Positions 12,308 through 22,980 of a stretch of 64,000 bases of DNA are shown here, one piece after another. Source of the DNA: Capsaspora owczarzaki ATCC 30864. Its lineage: Eukaryota > Opisthokonta > Filasterea. Every line of letters begins with the position of its first letter. Position 1 is the first letter of the stretch. The notes beneath the pieces are model-generated. The model was not told where the DNA came from. It saw only the letters and a program-made list of their open reading frames with translations, and searched no databases. The stretch is from positions 470,951 to 534,950 of the forward strand of contig NW_011887308.1 in the NCBI RefSeq assembly GCF_000151315.2. The letters run 5' to 3'. The translations under genes were made by a program, and so were the position numbers.

Positions 12308-12916
12308 CCAAGACATTACATTGGCATTGGCTGTATTGGCATTGGACCAAAGTTGCTCAGAAATCAATCTTGTTGTGCACTCGTTGACGCCGAATTTTAT
12401 TATGATTACTATTATTTGGATCTGCAAAACCTCGTGTGAGGATGACTAACTCTGATCCGCTTTGGACTTTTTGCAGGAGTTTGACTACCCCGAATCGATT
12501 GGCGAGCGCCTCGCTGGTCTGAAGGAAATCATCCCCGCAGGACCCCGCAATGCCATCTATAGCGCTGTCACCTTGAGCACATGGGCAACCAAGTCGCTTG
12601 TCCGGCTATCTGGCAAGATTGCCTGGGTTGTCGGCACTTCCGCCCTCATCACCTTGGTGCCCCTTGGTCTCGAAGTCGAGGCCGAGCAACAATTCGTCAT
12701 GTGGGAGGCTGAGCAACAGTCCACCATGATGCAACAGCAGCAGGTGTGTGATGGGCTTTGTGTTTTCTTGCAGACATTCTCTGTCGTTTGTTTTTCTGGT
12801 TTCTCACATTTTTTTGTTTTTGGTTTCTCTCGCGTTCTTTTTTGTTTTCGCTGGATGGTATTCAGATGCTTCAACCGAACGTCTTTGACGCTTCCCAGCC
12901 CGTTGCTGCCAAGTAA
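11390..12916 (+). CDS. TOM22: TOM22, central receptor of the mitochondrial outer-membrane translocase
   Basis: Three exons, 11390-11815, 12477-12743 and 12866-12916, give about 247 residues. Residues 143-231 match the TOM22 core: an ESIGERLAGLKEIIP helix just before the membrane, a conserved WATKSLVRLSGKIAW segment, one transmembrane helix (VGTSALITLVPLGLEV), and an intermembrane-space tail rich in Gln and Glu. In known TOM complexes this subunit receives presequences through an acidic cytosolic domain and tethers the TOM40 pores. The 142-residue acidic N-terminus here is much longer than in animals or yeast and contains a His-Ser repeat (residues about 23-45). Intron 1 is unusually long at 661 bp. 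The gene is convergent with the TRIC gene 242 bp downstream. Confidence 0.9.
11983..12031 (+). repeat. (TGG)n microsatellite in TOM22 intron 1
   Basis: About sixteen uninterrupted TGG/GGT triplets lie inside the long first intron of TOM22. Upstream is a short GGA-rich stretch. No coding frame is supported here. Confidence 0.95.
12267..12306 (+). repeat. Forty-base A run in TOM22 intron 1
   Basis: Forty consecutive A bases lie on the plus strand in the first TOM22 intron. I looked for flanking target-site duplications that would mark a retroposed insert and saw no convincing pair. Confidence 0.95.
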
Positions 12917-13158
12917 AAAAACAAGTCTCGTAGCGCCCTTCATCCATTCGAAATGTCTCCCTTTTTTAAACTTGTAAACCTCAAAAGCGAAAAGCAACCG
13001 GGGGGAAGTGGTTTTTTTGTTGTCGTCTCCATTCTGGTTATTGTTGTTTCTGTCAATTGTGTGAGTGTGTCCCCGTTCCTCCGTAATGTATTTTCTGCTT
13101 GCATTCTTTGAAAAAGCCATTTGAGCACTTGATTAGCAGACAAACGAACATTGGAAGG

Positions 13159-14705
13159 TTACTCGGTCTTGGAGTGCTTGCCCTGCTTCTCCGTGCTTCT
13201 GGGGTTGGTCTGAGTGCTGGTTTGGGCAGACTTGGAGGGAGTGGCAGGGTTGTTCGCTTTGGCGGGAGCGGCAGTGGTTGTCTTGGTGTCTGGGTTGCTC
13301 GATGCAGCAGTGGCGTCTGCCGGCGCTGGATCGGCGATCGTCACAAACCAGCAGAACAGACCAAACAGCAGAGTATCCGGCGACAAACGGGCGCAGCGCT
13401 CGTTCAGCTTGAGCGCGGAAAGCGGCGCGATGGATGCCAGAACCTTGAGCACGCCGACAGCGACCACCACCACAACAACCAACTCTGCCAGGGTTTCGAC
13501 AGGTTGCCACTTCGGCAAAAAGTTGCGAACAGGAATGATGTCGTGCGCGCCGAGCGTGAGCGCCACGGCAGAGTAGAACGCGGCCTTGGTGCCACTATCA
13601 AGCCCGAGCAGCGATGCATCATCAGTCATCAGGTTTCAACAAGCGCAACACGTGCACTTAAAGCAAGGCCCATAGAACCTATCAAACACCGCGACTCACA
13701 GCTCAGGGGCACGCAGGTCGACTGAAATAGGAGCCCCGCGCAAAGCCTGATCAATCACAGAGAAGATGGACGAGCCCGCACCTGCGGCGAATGCACAAGT
13801 GGATGCATTCACGCACGGGAGGTCGAGTGATGCGAGGTGAGCAGATTGGAAAAGCATCGGACTGATAGCACAGGGAAAGGCAAAAACACGATTGGCAGCA
13901 AAAACACGACCTACCGTTCAACGTGCCGCACACAATGGGAGCCACAAAGTACTTTGTGCTACCAGCGGCCAAAACGCCGTCTTGGACCTTGCGAGCGCGG
14001 CGAATCTCCTTTCCGATCGTGAGGAGAATCTTGACGTCGCGCAAGTTGAAAAGCCAGAAAGTCAGAAGTTTTGTCGGGATGCCGAATTGCTGAACAAAAG
14101 CCACGATACAATGCTCCTACCTTGACTGGAGCAAAATGGCACAGCTTGTAGCCAAGGTCAAACGGGGACAGGAACACGCAAAGCCTAACGAATCAAAGAG
14201 CAAGGCTAGATGTTGTGAGCGACATTCAAATACATGTACTGTCTCAATGTTGCAGTGCAGCATGAGAGCTGAGAGAGACTCGGACTCTACTTTCTCTACT
14301 TCCCCCCTGTCTGAGAATCTGAGACAATCCCCGCCCACGCCCCTCGTCCTCCTACGCCAGCCACTTTTGCGTCTTCATCCATTACCAGCAAATCAGAACA
14401 GCCTTGAACTCGTAGTCGTTCTGCAGGAACTTGAATGGCTGGCCCAGCACGACATCGACGGCCAGACCAGACCCGATGCAGCAGAGCCAGTAGCCGAGGA
14501 TGCTGGCGATCGGACTGGTGACGGCAAAGCGGCGCGCGTTGGGATCGCTCTTGCGGATTGCGGCGGCAGTCGAGAGGCAGTGCGCAACAAAGAACATTGG
14601 GAAGATTGGCAGCGTTGTCGCCAGCGAGAGCAGGTTGGCGGGCTCGAACATGTCCAGATCGATGGACTCGAGCCACGGCTGCAGCGCCTCCTTGACCAGT
14701 TCCAT
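13159..14705 (-). CDS. TRIC-type trimeric intracellular cation channel (TMEM38 family)
   Basis: Five minus-strand exons, 14386-14705, 14121-14184, 13915-14089, 13700-13781 and 13159-13594, join in phase to about 358 residues. TRIC channels conduct potassium across the endoplasmic reticulum as counter-ion for calcium release. The order of conserved blocks matches animal TMEM38: FPMFFVAHCLST, SPIASILGYWLCCIGSG, QPFKFLQNDY, LSPFDLGYK, a KEIRRARKV basic loop, the glycine-rich GTLNGAGSSIFSVIDQALRG, and a last pair of hydrophobic helices. About seven membrane spans can be drawn. A C-terminal tail of about 70 residues rich in Ala, Thr, Ser and Lys replaces the short lysine tail of animal proteins. 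The start is the ATG opening MELVKEALQPW. Confidence 0.88.
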
Positions 14706-14987
14706 TCTGTGAAAAAAATGTGACTGAACTGAACTGAACTGAACTGACCAGTGATTCACTACAGTACGGTTGGGGGGTATGAGCAGCGTTGTTGAATGAT
14801 CAGCAAACCCAAGCGTTCTACGTTTGGATTTAAAGCGAACACACAAAGCTCCGAGGAATGGCCAGTGATGAACATACACTATACATGACGCAGCGGAGCA
14901 CAGCACAAAAACAAATGATTTTTCGTGTATTGAGACAAAGGAAAGGACAAAAATGACAAAAGGAGGGTAAAAAAAAAGGGGGTAATT

Positions 14988-16003
14988 TTAGCGTGGAGAA
15001 GTAACCGAAGGAGACGACAGAGTGGACGAGGTCAAGAATGAAGACGGAAGGCGAGAGCTAGGGGCGGGGGACATGAAAGAGGCGGGCGGGTGAGACAAAG
15101 GTGGTGGAGTAGACGTTGAAGTGGCTGGGGAGAACAATTCTCGCTGCTGCACAGCGAGCCACTCATCGCATTGCTTTTGCATGGACTCGAGAACAATTTC
15201 CATGCGCACTAGCGTCTGTTGTTATCATTGTCATCGTCATCACGAGTCAAGTGTCAGACAAAAGGGATTTCTCAAAGCAAATAGCAGAATGTTCATCCAG
15301 CAGCGCGGATGTGGTACGCTTGTTTACCTGTTGCGTTGTTTGGATCGGTGCATCTTGCGACGCAAAATGACTCAACGTTTGTGCCAACACCTGAATTGCA
15401 AAGTCAACGGCATCAATAAGAATCAAAACGTTCAAGTGGGAAATGGATTTAGTGAGTGAGCAGGGTATCGACGCAAGCAACGTTCTAGTCCAAACAAAGC
15501 AGGATACCAACGGCTCACTACAAGTAGGCCCTTTTCGCCCCCCTTTTCTTCTTCTTCTTCTTCGCTCCTCAACCCCCACCTCAGATGCTCCAAAGCCCAT
15601 CACACCACCACATTGCCAACACGGCGACTCCACCCCCCCAAGTCTCATGGCCGATCGAGCCCGTTGCAAAACCCCCTCGGGTTCAGGAGCAGGGCACGAA
15701 ATGCTGCGATCGCTGCTGATCGAGCGAATGACCGCGGCTTTGGGACGAACAGAGCCAACCATCGCACCCAAGCAAAGGAGCCCACAACTCGTCCCCGCTC
15801 CTTCCATGGCATCAGTGGTGGTGGGTGGTGGGTGGTGGTAGGTAGAAGGAAGGCATTGGGCTCCTCACCTCATCCGACCGCGCGCCCTTGCGGAGCTGCC
15901 TCGCCAGGCCGCCGACAGCCTTGACCGTGTCCTGGACGCGCTCGGTCAGGATTACTTTTGTTGCTTGGTCTGGGCCGCCTGCTGGGCCGGGCTGGGCTGC
16001 CAT
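14988..16003 (-). CDS. BORCS7: BORCS7-like subunit of the BORC lysosome-positioning complex
   Basis: Three minus-strand exons, 15869-16003, 15328-15390 and 14988-15215, give about 141 residues with every junction in phase. The core aligns by eye with human BORCS7 (diaskedin): ILTERVQDTV against LLTEKV, then the signature KGARSDEVLAQTLSHF against KGSRSSELLGQAARNM, then a coiled-coil-like helix (VRMEIVLESMQKQCDEW). BORC recruits ARL8 and kinesin to lysosomes. I chose the ATG at 16003 because it gives an N-terminus of the same length as the human protein. A second ATG at 16173 opens another frame (MSASASNIPRT), stops after 73 codons and has no splice path into the core. The last 45 residues are a Ser-Thr-Pro tail. 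Confidence 0.75.
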
Positions 16004-16648
16004 GCTCCACGGCGGGCGGTGGCAGTGCGCGGGGCAGAGGGGAGCTTGGGAATAAGCTTGAAGGGCTGGCTCGAGGCAGTCGAAGAGTTGGCAGCAACGC
16101 GGGCAAGGATGGTCGACACGGTGGACGAGATGCGGTTGAGCGTGCGCGGGATGTTGCTCGCCGATGCGGACATGGAATAAGAAAGAGAGGGAAGGTCGGG
16201 GTGGAGGGGGAAAAATGGACTGAGCTGAAACGAAACTCAATGCAAATCCATACAAGGACCAATCCGATGGTCGTGCAAATCCATTTACAATTACAATGCG
16301 AATTCGGTGACAAGTGTGAATGTAACGGATTGCAACGGGTCAGCAATCAGCGCCGCGCATCACATTCAAAGTCGAACAACCCGTCCAAAACGCGCCAAAG
16401 TCTAAAGACTGTGTGAGAGGGGGTCAATACTCGCCTGAGCACTGCAGCTGTATTCAAACAAGTGCACTTGGGTCGCACATGACAGCGCTTGATCTTTCAG
16501 TAATGCAGGTTACATTCAGTCTTTTCAATCCTGATATCTAATCTTGACCTTTTTGGCTGGCAACACTTTTGCGAGCTTTATCTCTTCTGGCTTTTGATTC
16601 CTGGTTTTACTACTACTTTTACTACTATTACTACTCCTATTTTTGCGT
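16004..16648. promoter_or_regulatory. Shared 5' region between BORCS7 and the TTC39-like gene
   Basis: This 645-bp interval separates two divergently transcribed starts and probably holds both promoters. A 73-codon minus-strand frame occupies 15952-16173 but has no support as a protein. I see no clear TATA box. A run of TACTAC/TTTTAC triplets lies just upstream of the plus-strand start. Confidence 0.4.
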
Positions 16649-16901
16649 ATGGACGTGGTCGAGCAGCACGCTGCGGCTGGTCTGAGCCTCCTCGTCGGCG
16701 GCGATTTCGATGCTGCCGCTGCCCACTTCCGCGTCCACAGCGACGCTTCGCCGCTCCACTCGCTCGGCCTCTCCTACGTCGCCTTCATGGTACAAAAACA
16801 AACCCGCACCCGTCCTTTCTCCCCTTCCCAACGGCACTGCACTGTTATTTGAACTGACTCTTTTGGTGTTTGGTCGGTTTTTTGTTCCGCACCTCCCTCA
16901 C

Positions 16902-16953
<52 letters not shown>

Positions 16954-19237
16954 AAAATCATAAAATCAATCAATTACCAGCGTGCATTGATTACATTCGA
17001 GGACGACGATATGGAGCTCGCCAAGACGGCGTTCGCTGCGACCGAGCAGCTGTGCAGCGGGAAGGCGAGCCAGGTCGCGTCAAAGCTCCATCCCGGTGAT
17101 GACGCAGCGTCAGCAGGAGCAGCGGAGCTCCTCGACGACGATCTGGACGACGATCTGGACGACGACGAGAGCGATGGCATCACGGCCAGCGTCACACGAT
17201 CGGCGTGGTCCTTCACGTCCAAGCTGTTTGGTGGCGGCGGGAGTGGCGGGAACGCGAGCAATCGGGCTGCTGGCAAGACTGGCTCCTCTGCCTCTGGGGC
17301 GGGCAATCGTGGCTCGGTCGTACTGCCCAGTGCAAGCGCAAGCGATCCTGGTGCGACAGAGGCAGCCGCGCGGCGTTCACTGGCCAAGGCGCGCGCGAAA
17401 ATCATTCGCAAGTGCGCGCTCGGAGATACAAACCTGCTGCTCGGGCTGGTCACCATCGTCCAGCAAGAGTCCGTCATGGGTTTTGTTCGCGGCGGCCTGC
17501 TCATTCGCAAGGCATGGAAGGCATACAGTCGATGTCAGGAGAGAATTGCCGGCATTGAAACGCTGCTCTCGTCACAACTGCTGCCGCCGTTCCCGTCGCG
17601 AAGCGCGTCCGACCCGTTCCCATTCCTTGAGTCCCAGCGTGGCACGCAGAGTGCCGCGAGCGACACCCTTCCAAATATTGAGGATCCGTATCGACTTCGA
17701 GAGTTGGTCGGGTTTGGCACCGGGCTCTTCAACGTTGCCCTTTCGCTCATCCCGCCACACTTGACCAAGTTTGTCAGCTTTCTCGGGTTTTCTGGTGACC
17801 GCACGCGTGGACTGATTGCATTGTGGCAGAGCTACTCTTCCGGCTGCTTTCATGCGTCCTTTTCCGCCCTCGCGCTGCTCTGGTTGTTCAACGGCGTCGG
17901 GCAGTTTGTTCCGCTCACCTGGCACGCCAACAACTTTGGCGGCACCGTCACACGCACCACACCACGCTCTGCCCAAGACTCGTCCATCCTCTCCATGGCC
18001 GCTGACATTGACGGCAGCGGCGCGCAGGCAGATCCTGCGTGGATTTTTTGGTATCCGTGCTCTGGCTTGACGATGGGCTCCACGCAAAAGCCAGAGTGGT
18101 TTCTTGACAGTGCACCCGATGAAGGTGTCACGATCGATCCGTCATTGCTGCAGTGCGAACGCATCCTTGAGCGGTGCCTCGAAAAGTACCACTCGGGCAC
18201 GCTCTTCCTGGTGATACGAGCTCGCACCCTGCGCGTGCGCCGTCGTCTCGTCGAGGCCAATGCTGTGCTGCAAGACGCACTCGAGAAGGAAACGCAGCGT
18301 CCGCTTCGACACATGTGCATGTACGAGATGGGCTGGGTGAACTTGCTCATGCTCAATGTCGAAGCTGCCGAATTTTGGTTTTCCATCCTCTTGCAGGAGA
18401 GCAAGTGGGGCAAGGCCCTGTACACGTACATGCTTGCGCTCTGCGTTGGACTAAGTGGACAGTCTCGGCAAGCTTGCACACTGTTCGCAACGGTGCCCGG
18501 ATTGATCAAACGCGCGTTCGGCGGGAAAATTGTGCCCGTCGAAAAATTTGTCCTCCGACGAAGTCAGCACTATACCGCGCTCTATCCTCAAGACAAGCAG
18601 CTGACGAGTTTACCACTCCAGTCGGAGTTTCTATTTTTACTTGTGGAGCTGATTCATTTGTGGTGTGCTTTGCCACTGATGGGCAACGCGCTTCCCATGG
18701 TTGCTCATCAACTCCAATGTGAGGAAGTCTATTCTTTGGTGTGTTTGAGGTGGGAGGGGGGGGCTGTCGGGTGAAAACTGCATGTTGACTGCTCACTCTT
18801 GATGCTTTGCTTTTTTGCTGTCTGAACTGTGCAGTTCATGCCACAACTTGTAGCGACCCCGAAATGCTATTGGTCAATGGATTGCTCCAGGGCGCGGTCG
18901 CGGCTAGTGAAGGACAGGATGCATTGGCTCAAAAGGTATGCCTCTTTCCTCGTTTGGTGAGTGCGATGGAAGGTCGACAAATTTGCTCAACGTTTTCTCG
19001 TTTTCCCCGTGTTAGCTTCTGGAATCGGTTGTGGCGTATGAAGGAACACCAAAACGCGAGCGTCAGGCCATTCCCAACGCCCTGTTTGAGCTGGCCATGC
19101 TTCATCGAAGACGCGGGAACGAACACAAGGCCGGCCAGTTGCTACAGACACTCGACAAGGCCGGAACAGAGTTTGATATGGCCAACCGGTTGTTTACACG
19201 CGTGCATGCGGCCATGCAGATGTCAGCCAAAGCCTAG
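16649..19237 (+). CDS. TTC39/IML2-family TPR protein
   Basis: Four exons, 16649-16789, 16981-18718, 18835-18935 and 19016-19237, give about 733 residues. The start is the ATG of MDVVEQHAAAG. Exon 2 ends at the GTGAGG donor at 18719, the only one whose phase fits exon 3. Family blocks include the opening helix with FDAAAAHF, the FVRGGLLIRKAWKAYSRC motif after NLLLGLVTIVQQES, repeated TPR-like helices in residues 230-700, and the late NALFELAMLHRRRG and AGQLLQTLDKAGTEFD repeats. Yeast Iml2 and animal TTC39 proteins are linked to lipid droplets, mitochondria and lipid metabolism, without a catalytic role. An acidic, Gly-Ser-rich insert of about 120 residues follows the first repeat. The 3' end is 105 bp from the convergent MED7 gene. 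Confidence 0.82.
16903..16952 (+). repeat. (AC)25 microsatellite in intron 1 of the TTC39-like gene
   Basis: Fifty bases of perfect AC dinucleotide lie about 28 bp before the exon 2 acceptor, between the probable branch-point region and the splice site. Length changes could affect splicing; that is inference. Confidence 0.97.
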
Positions 19238-19342
19238 GTTGTTCTAGTCGAGTGGCTTTGAGCGTACAGTTAAATTTACTCTGTCGTGTGAATACATGAA
19301 TAAGCGCTGTTTGATATGACAACTTGTTGGTTTCCTGGCAAA

Positions 19343-20810
19343 TTATGACGACGTTGAAGAAGAAGATGATGATGATGATGATGATGAAGAAGCGGCTTGC
19401 GCGCTTAGCAAGTGTATCCGCTTGATGAATGCGGCGTGAACAAGCGACTCGATGTCATCGTCGGAGGCCTCATGGACGACTTGCGGACCGTCGGAGCCCT
19501 CCAGCGCTCTTCGCTTGGCGGTGGGCGCAGAGACAGCTTCGGCAGCGGTGTCTGTGTTTGCTGTCAAGTCGGATGCTGCTGCCCCGTCAACGGAAGCACC
19601 ATCGCGGTCTGATTCCGAGTGGGTTCGCTTGCGCTGCGGGGCAACTGCAGTTGAGCTCTCAGGCAGCAAGCGTGCCGTGTCCGCTTCCAACGCATCTGCG
19701 CGCGTCTTGGCTGCAACAAGGCCGTCACTAATGAGGCTATCTACTTGTTTGATGCAACTGTGCGGTCGAAGAGGCGCATTGAAAAGAGAGAGAAAAAAAA
19801 AGTCAGCAGCACAGAGATAGCTCGAGCGGCAAAACTTTCAGACAGCGTGCACATACCGATCGATTTCAGCAGCCGCAGTTTCTCGCTGAGCTTGCTGCTC
19901 TTCCAGCATGGTACGGAGTGTTTCTCGAGCCTGCGGAATCCATAGGGATCAGAAAGAGGGGAGGATTTGTCAATTCCACGTCTTCAACAGTCAATGCCAC
20001 GCGCTCCAATGCACCGCCGTACCTGGTGAGGACGAAACTCATTCACGAGATGGTACATGTTGATAAACAGCAGCTCGATATCTTTGAGCTTGTCGGCGAC
20101 CTGCGTTGAGAGTCACATTTGTTTGGTTTCAAATTGAGGAAATTCCACCAGGAGTTGGCAACTCACACCGTCACCGCACTCGTCAAGTGCCTGAGACGCA
20201 ATCTGTTGTAGTCGATCTAACGTTTACCATTGGGGGATTGCGACAGAGCGTGTCGAGCAGCTCCAGAAAGTTGAAAACAACGGATCGGTTGAGCTTTTTG
20301 AGCTCGCTTTTGCGATCTGTTCTCCTCCCCCCCCCAAACAAATTCCACAAACAAGAACAATCAGCACACTGGTTGGAGAGCCCCACGAATGACTGCAGAG
20401 TTCCATCTGAGGTCTGTACCGAGGCTGGCTTCTGGCGGGAAGAGCCGCGTCACGTTCAGACTCTCGAGCGACGGCACGAGCGGGGCGTCCGTCTGCAACA
20501 ATCGCACAAGGACATTTGAACACATGACGTCAGAACAAATGTTCAGTTCAGTCATCACGGACGCGATGGTCGGAGCTCGGAGTGGGACGCGACGCCCAAC
20601 GCGTCAGATTGAAGCCATGCTCGGCCGCCTCTACTGCTTCTACTGCTGCTGCTGCTGCTGCTCACTGACCTTGAACATCATTCGGAACATGGTGTAGTCG
20701 CCAGTGACGGGCGGCGGGGGCTGTGGCGCAGTGCCTTCAGCAACGTTCTCGTCAGTGTACTGCAGGTACGCCTTTGGAGGAGGCGGGAAGGCCGAAATGA
20801 TCTCTGCCAT
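19343..20810 (-). CDS. MED7: Mediator complex subunit 7
   Basis: Seven minus-strand exons, 20670-20810, 20420-20492, 20228-20316, 20167-20190, 20023-20100, 19857-19930 and 19343-19757, give about 297 residues. The match to MED7 is strong across exon joins: SAFPPPPKAYLQYTDENV, PQPPPPVTGDYTMF, LKKLNRSVVFNFLELLDTL, the exon-5 block DIELLFINMYHLVNEFRPHQ, and ARETLRTMLEEQ. MED7 sits in the Mediator middle module, pairs with MED21 and MED31, and is part of the hinge that relays activator signals to RNA polymerase II. Exon 4 is only 24 nt (encoding ALDECGDG). The C-terminal 100 residues are a Ser, Ala and Asp-rich tail ending in a polyserine tract from an ATG/GAT-type triplet repeat. Confidence 0.92.
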
Positions 20811-21102
20811 TTGAACAGTGTATTGGAAAGACTGAGCAGAGCAAAACCCAAAGACTTTGACTGGATCGGGAGGAGTCAAAGGGAACAGTGAGCGGATTTG
20901 GAGGGGGGTGGGGTGGGAAACTTGAAACATTGACCACGAAACGAGATTATTGTTGATTTCAACAAGCACAAACGGATAGCAGTGTGCACATGAGCAGTTC
21001 CAAACACGGTGCAACATCGTTGAAGTGTATTGAGGTGCGGGGAAGAGGGAAAGGCAACGTTATGAAGGCGCATTTTTTCCATATCTCCGAAAACACTTCG
21101 AT

Positions 21103-22497
21103 TCACTCCTGCTTGGGAGTACGAGTCACCACAGGCACGCAGCCTTGCACGAATGGAACACCGGTGAGGGGTACTTGCTTTTGGTAATCCCTGTAGGCTT
21201 CGCCAAAGTGACGGAGAAGATAGTACTCTTCCGATCTGAAATTTTGTTGGTTGCAAAAATTTCGCCACGCGTCAGCCCGAGCAGAACAGACCCCTCGACT
21301 CTTAACAAAGCAGCAACAAGGCAGCAACAAAGGAGCAACTATCGCGCTTACACGATGCGCTCGCTGAAAAACTTCCAAATGAAAACAGCGTAGCCGACGA
21401 GGCAGACAGGGTTGACCAGAAGCAGCTGGGTGCCGACGCTGAAGAGATACCAACCCATGTACGAAGGATGGCGAACGATACTAGAGAGTGCACGCAATGA
21501 CCCAGCAACGTCAGTACCGAGATGTAACGACGGACGGAGCTACCGAGCGAGAGGACACCATCCGAAATGAACAACAACATACCCGTAAAGGCCATGCTTG
21601 ATGAGGGTATGATCGTCCTTCTTGGTGTCTTGCACGAGATGGTTGAAGCTGACTCCAGCCGTGTACATTGCGTACTTGCGAATGCCGTCGCCAACCACAA
21701 TCAAGACGAGGCCTGGATCAGAGTGAAATTCATTGCATCCAAGGGATAGTGAATTTGAATGTGAGGGTCTTCGAGGTTTGTGCAATGGTGCAATGTGCTG
21801 AGAACTGGCTTCAAAGCTCTGAAACGCACCAAGATAAACCAATCCAGAAACCTGCTTGACGGATGGGAAGAGCCACTGCTCGAGCCAAAACTCGGCCCAG
21901 CTGACAGCAGCGGCAATAAGGTACTCGTTGCTGTGATTCAGGAGGAAGGCTGTTTTGACAAGCAATCACCAAATGCATGAGACATTGGTGAGGATTGCTG
22001 TCAATCTGAGCCAAAATTTTTCCAAGTCCTCGTCAAAATTGCAAGATCCGAGTCGCGGAACAAAACTCGTCGCCACGGTACACGATGCACAAACATCCTC
22101 CATGCTTTGCCGCGCCCATCTTACAATCGAGATTGACGACTTTGCTGTTGAACCTGGCCGTGACGTAGAATTCACCAAAGTGGAAGACGGACATTGCGAG
22201 CATGTAGACGCCCCACGTCCAGACCCTGTCAGACACCCCCCCCCCAAAACAAAATGAACGACAGCATGAGACAAAAGCGGAGCGAGCACACGGAAAATGA
22301 GACCAAGCGACTAGGCTGACTTGGGGGGGGGGGACGGAGGCTCAAGCCAGACAGCCAAGCATCAATTCCAAGAGTCCCCTCTCTCCCCGCCCCCAACCTC
22401 CCCGCCACACTCACTCGCAGTGCACAAGGGTGACCAAGATGCCCGCTCCGCCGACGAGGCCCAGAAAGTACGAGCGAATGGCAGACTCGTGCAGCAT
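21103..22497 (-). CDS. ICMT: Protein-S-isoprenylcysteine O-methyltransferase
   Basis: Six minus-strand exons, 22415-22497, 22125-22225, 21830-21949, 21583-21712, 21352-21480 and 21103-21235, join in phase to about 231 residues. The enzyme is an endoplasmic-reticulum membrane protein that methylates the prenylated cysteine of processed CaaX proteins using S-adenosylmethionine. Conserved blocks run in family order: FHFGEFYVTARFN, LDSFLLNHSNEYLIAAAVSW, AGVSFNHLVQ, the catalytic-core RHPSYMGWY, NPVCLVGYAVFIWKFFSERI, and EEYYLLRHFGEAYRDYQKQVP near the end. The start is an ATG opening MLHESAIRSYF. The N-terminal membrane region is shorter than in vertebrates, though an upstream exon cannot be excluded. 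It is head-to-head with DCP2, 365 bp apart. Confidence 0.93.
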
Positions 22498-22862
22498 TTT
22501 GTATTTTGACGAGGAAAGACTGAAAATCTGAGCAACCGAGATCAAGATGCATCGTTGGAAATGAACAATAAAAAAGGAACAAAATCAGATGGACGTACAG
22601 TACTTGAAGGTGGAAAAGGTGGGAAGTGTGGCGGAGACTGCAGGGGTTGCTGCAGGGCTGTGCTGAGCGAGACAACGTCAACCCCCAATGCTTGATGCAC
22701 TCATTCTACTGCTGGTCGTCGACACTGGGGAACGACTTGGTTGGGTCGATCAGCCGTGTGAACTGATATTTCAAACCTTCTCAGAATGGCAGATTCTCAG
22801 TCACCTTTTTTTTTTTTTTGGTCCTTCCTCAAGTCGCAATCTCTGAGCTGGGGGGTTTGTGA

Positions 22863-22948
22863 ATGGCGTTTCAAGGACAACCGCTGCCATTGCATCCTGC
22901 ACAGCCATTGATGCAGCATCCACCAGGCAATATGATGGGCTGGCAGCC

Positions 22949-22980
<32 letters not shown>

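Noticed and set aside
15952-16173. A 73-codon minus-strand frame MSASASNIPRT as the N-terminus of BORCS7
   Set aside because: It is in a different frame from the BORCS7 core, and its only usable donor (GTAATC) leads to a wrong phase at the next acceptor.
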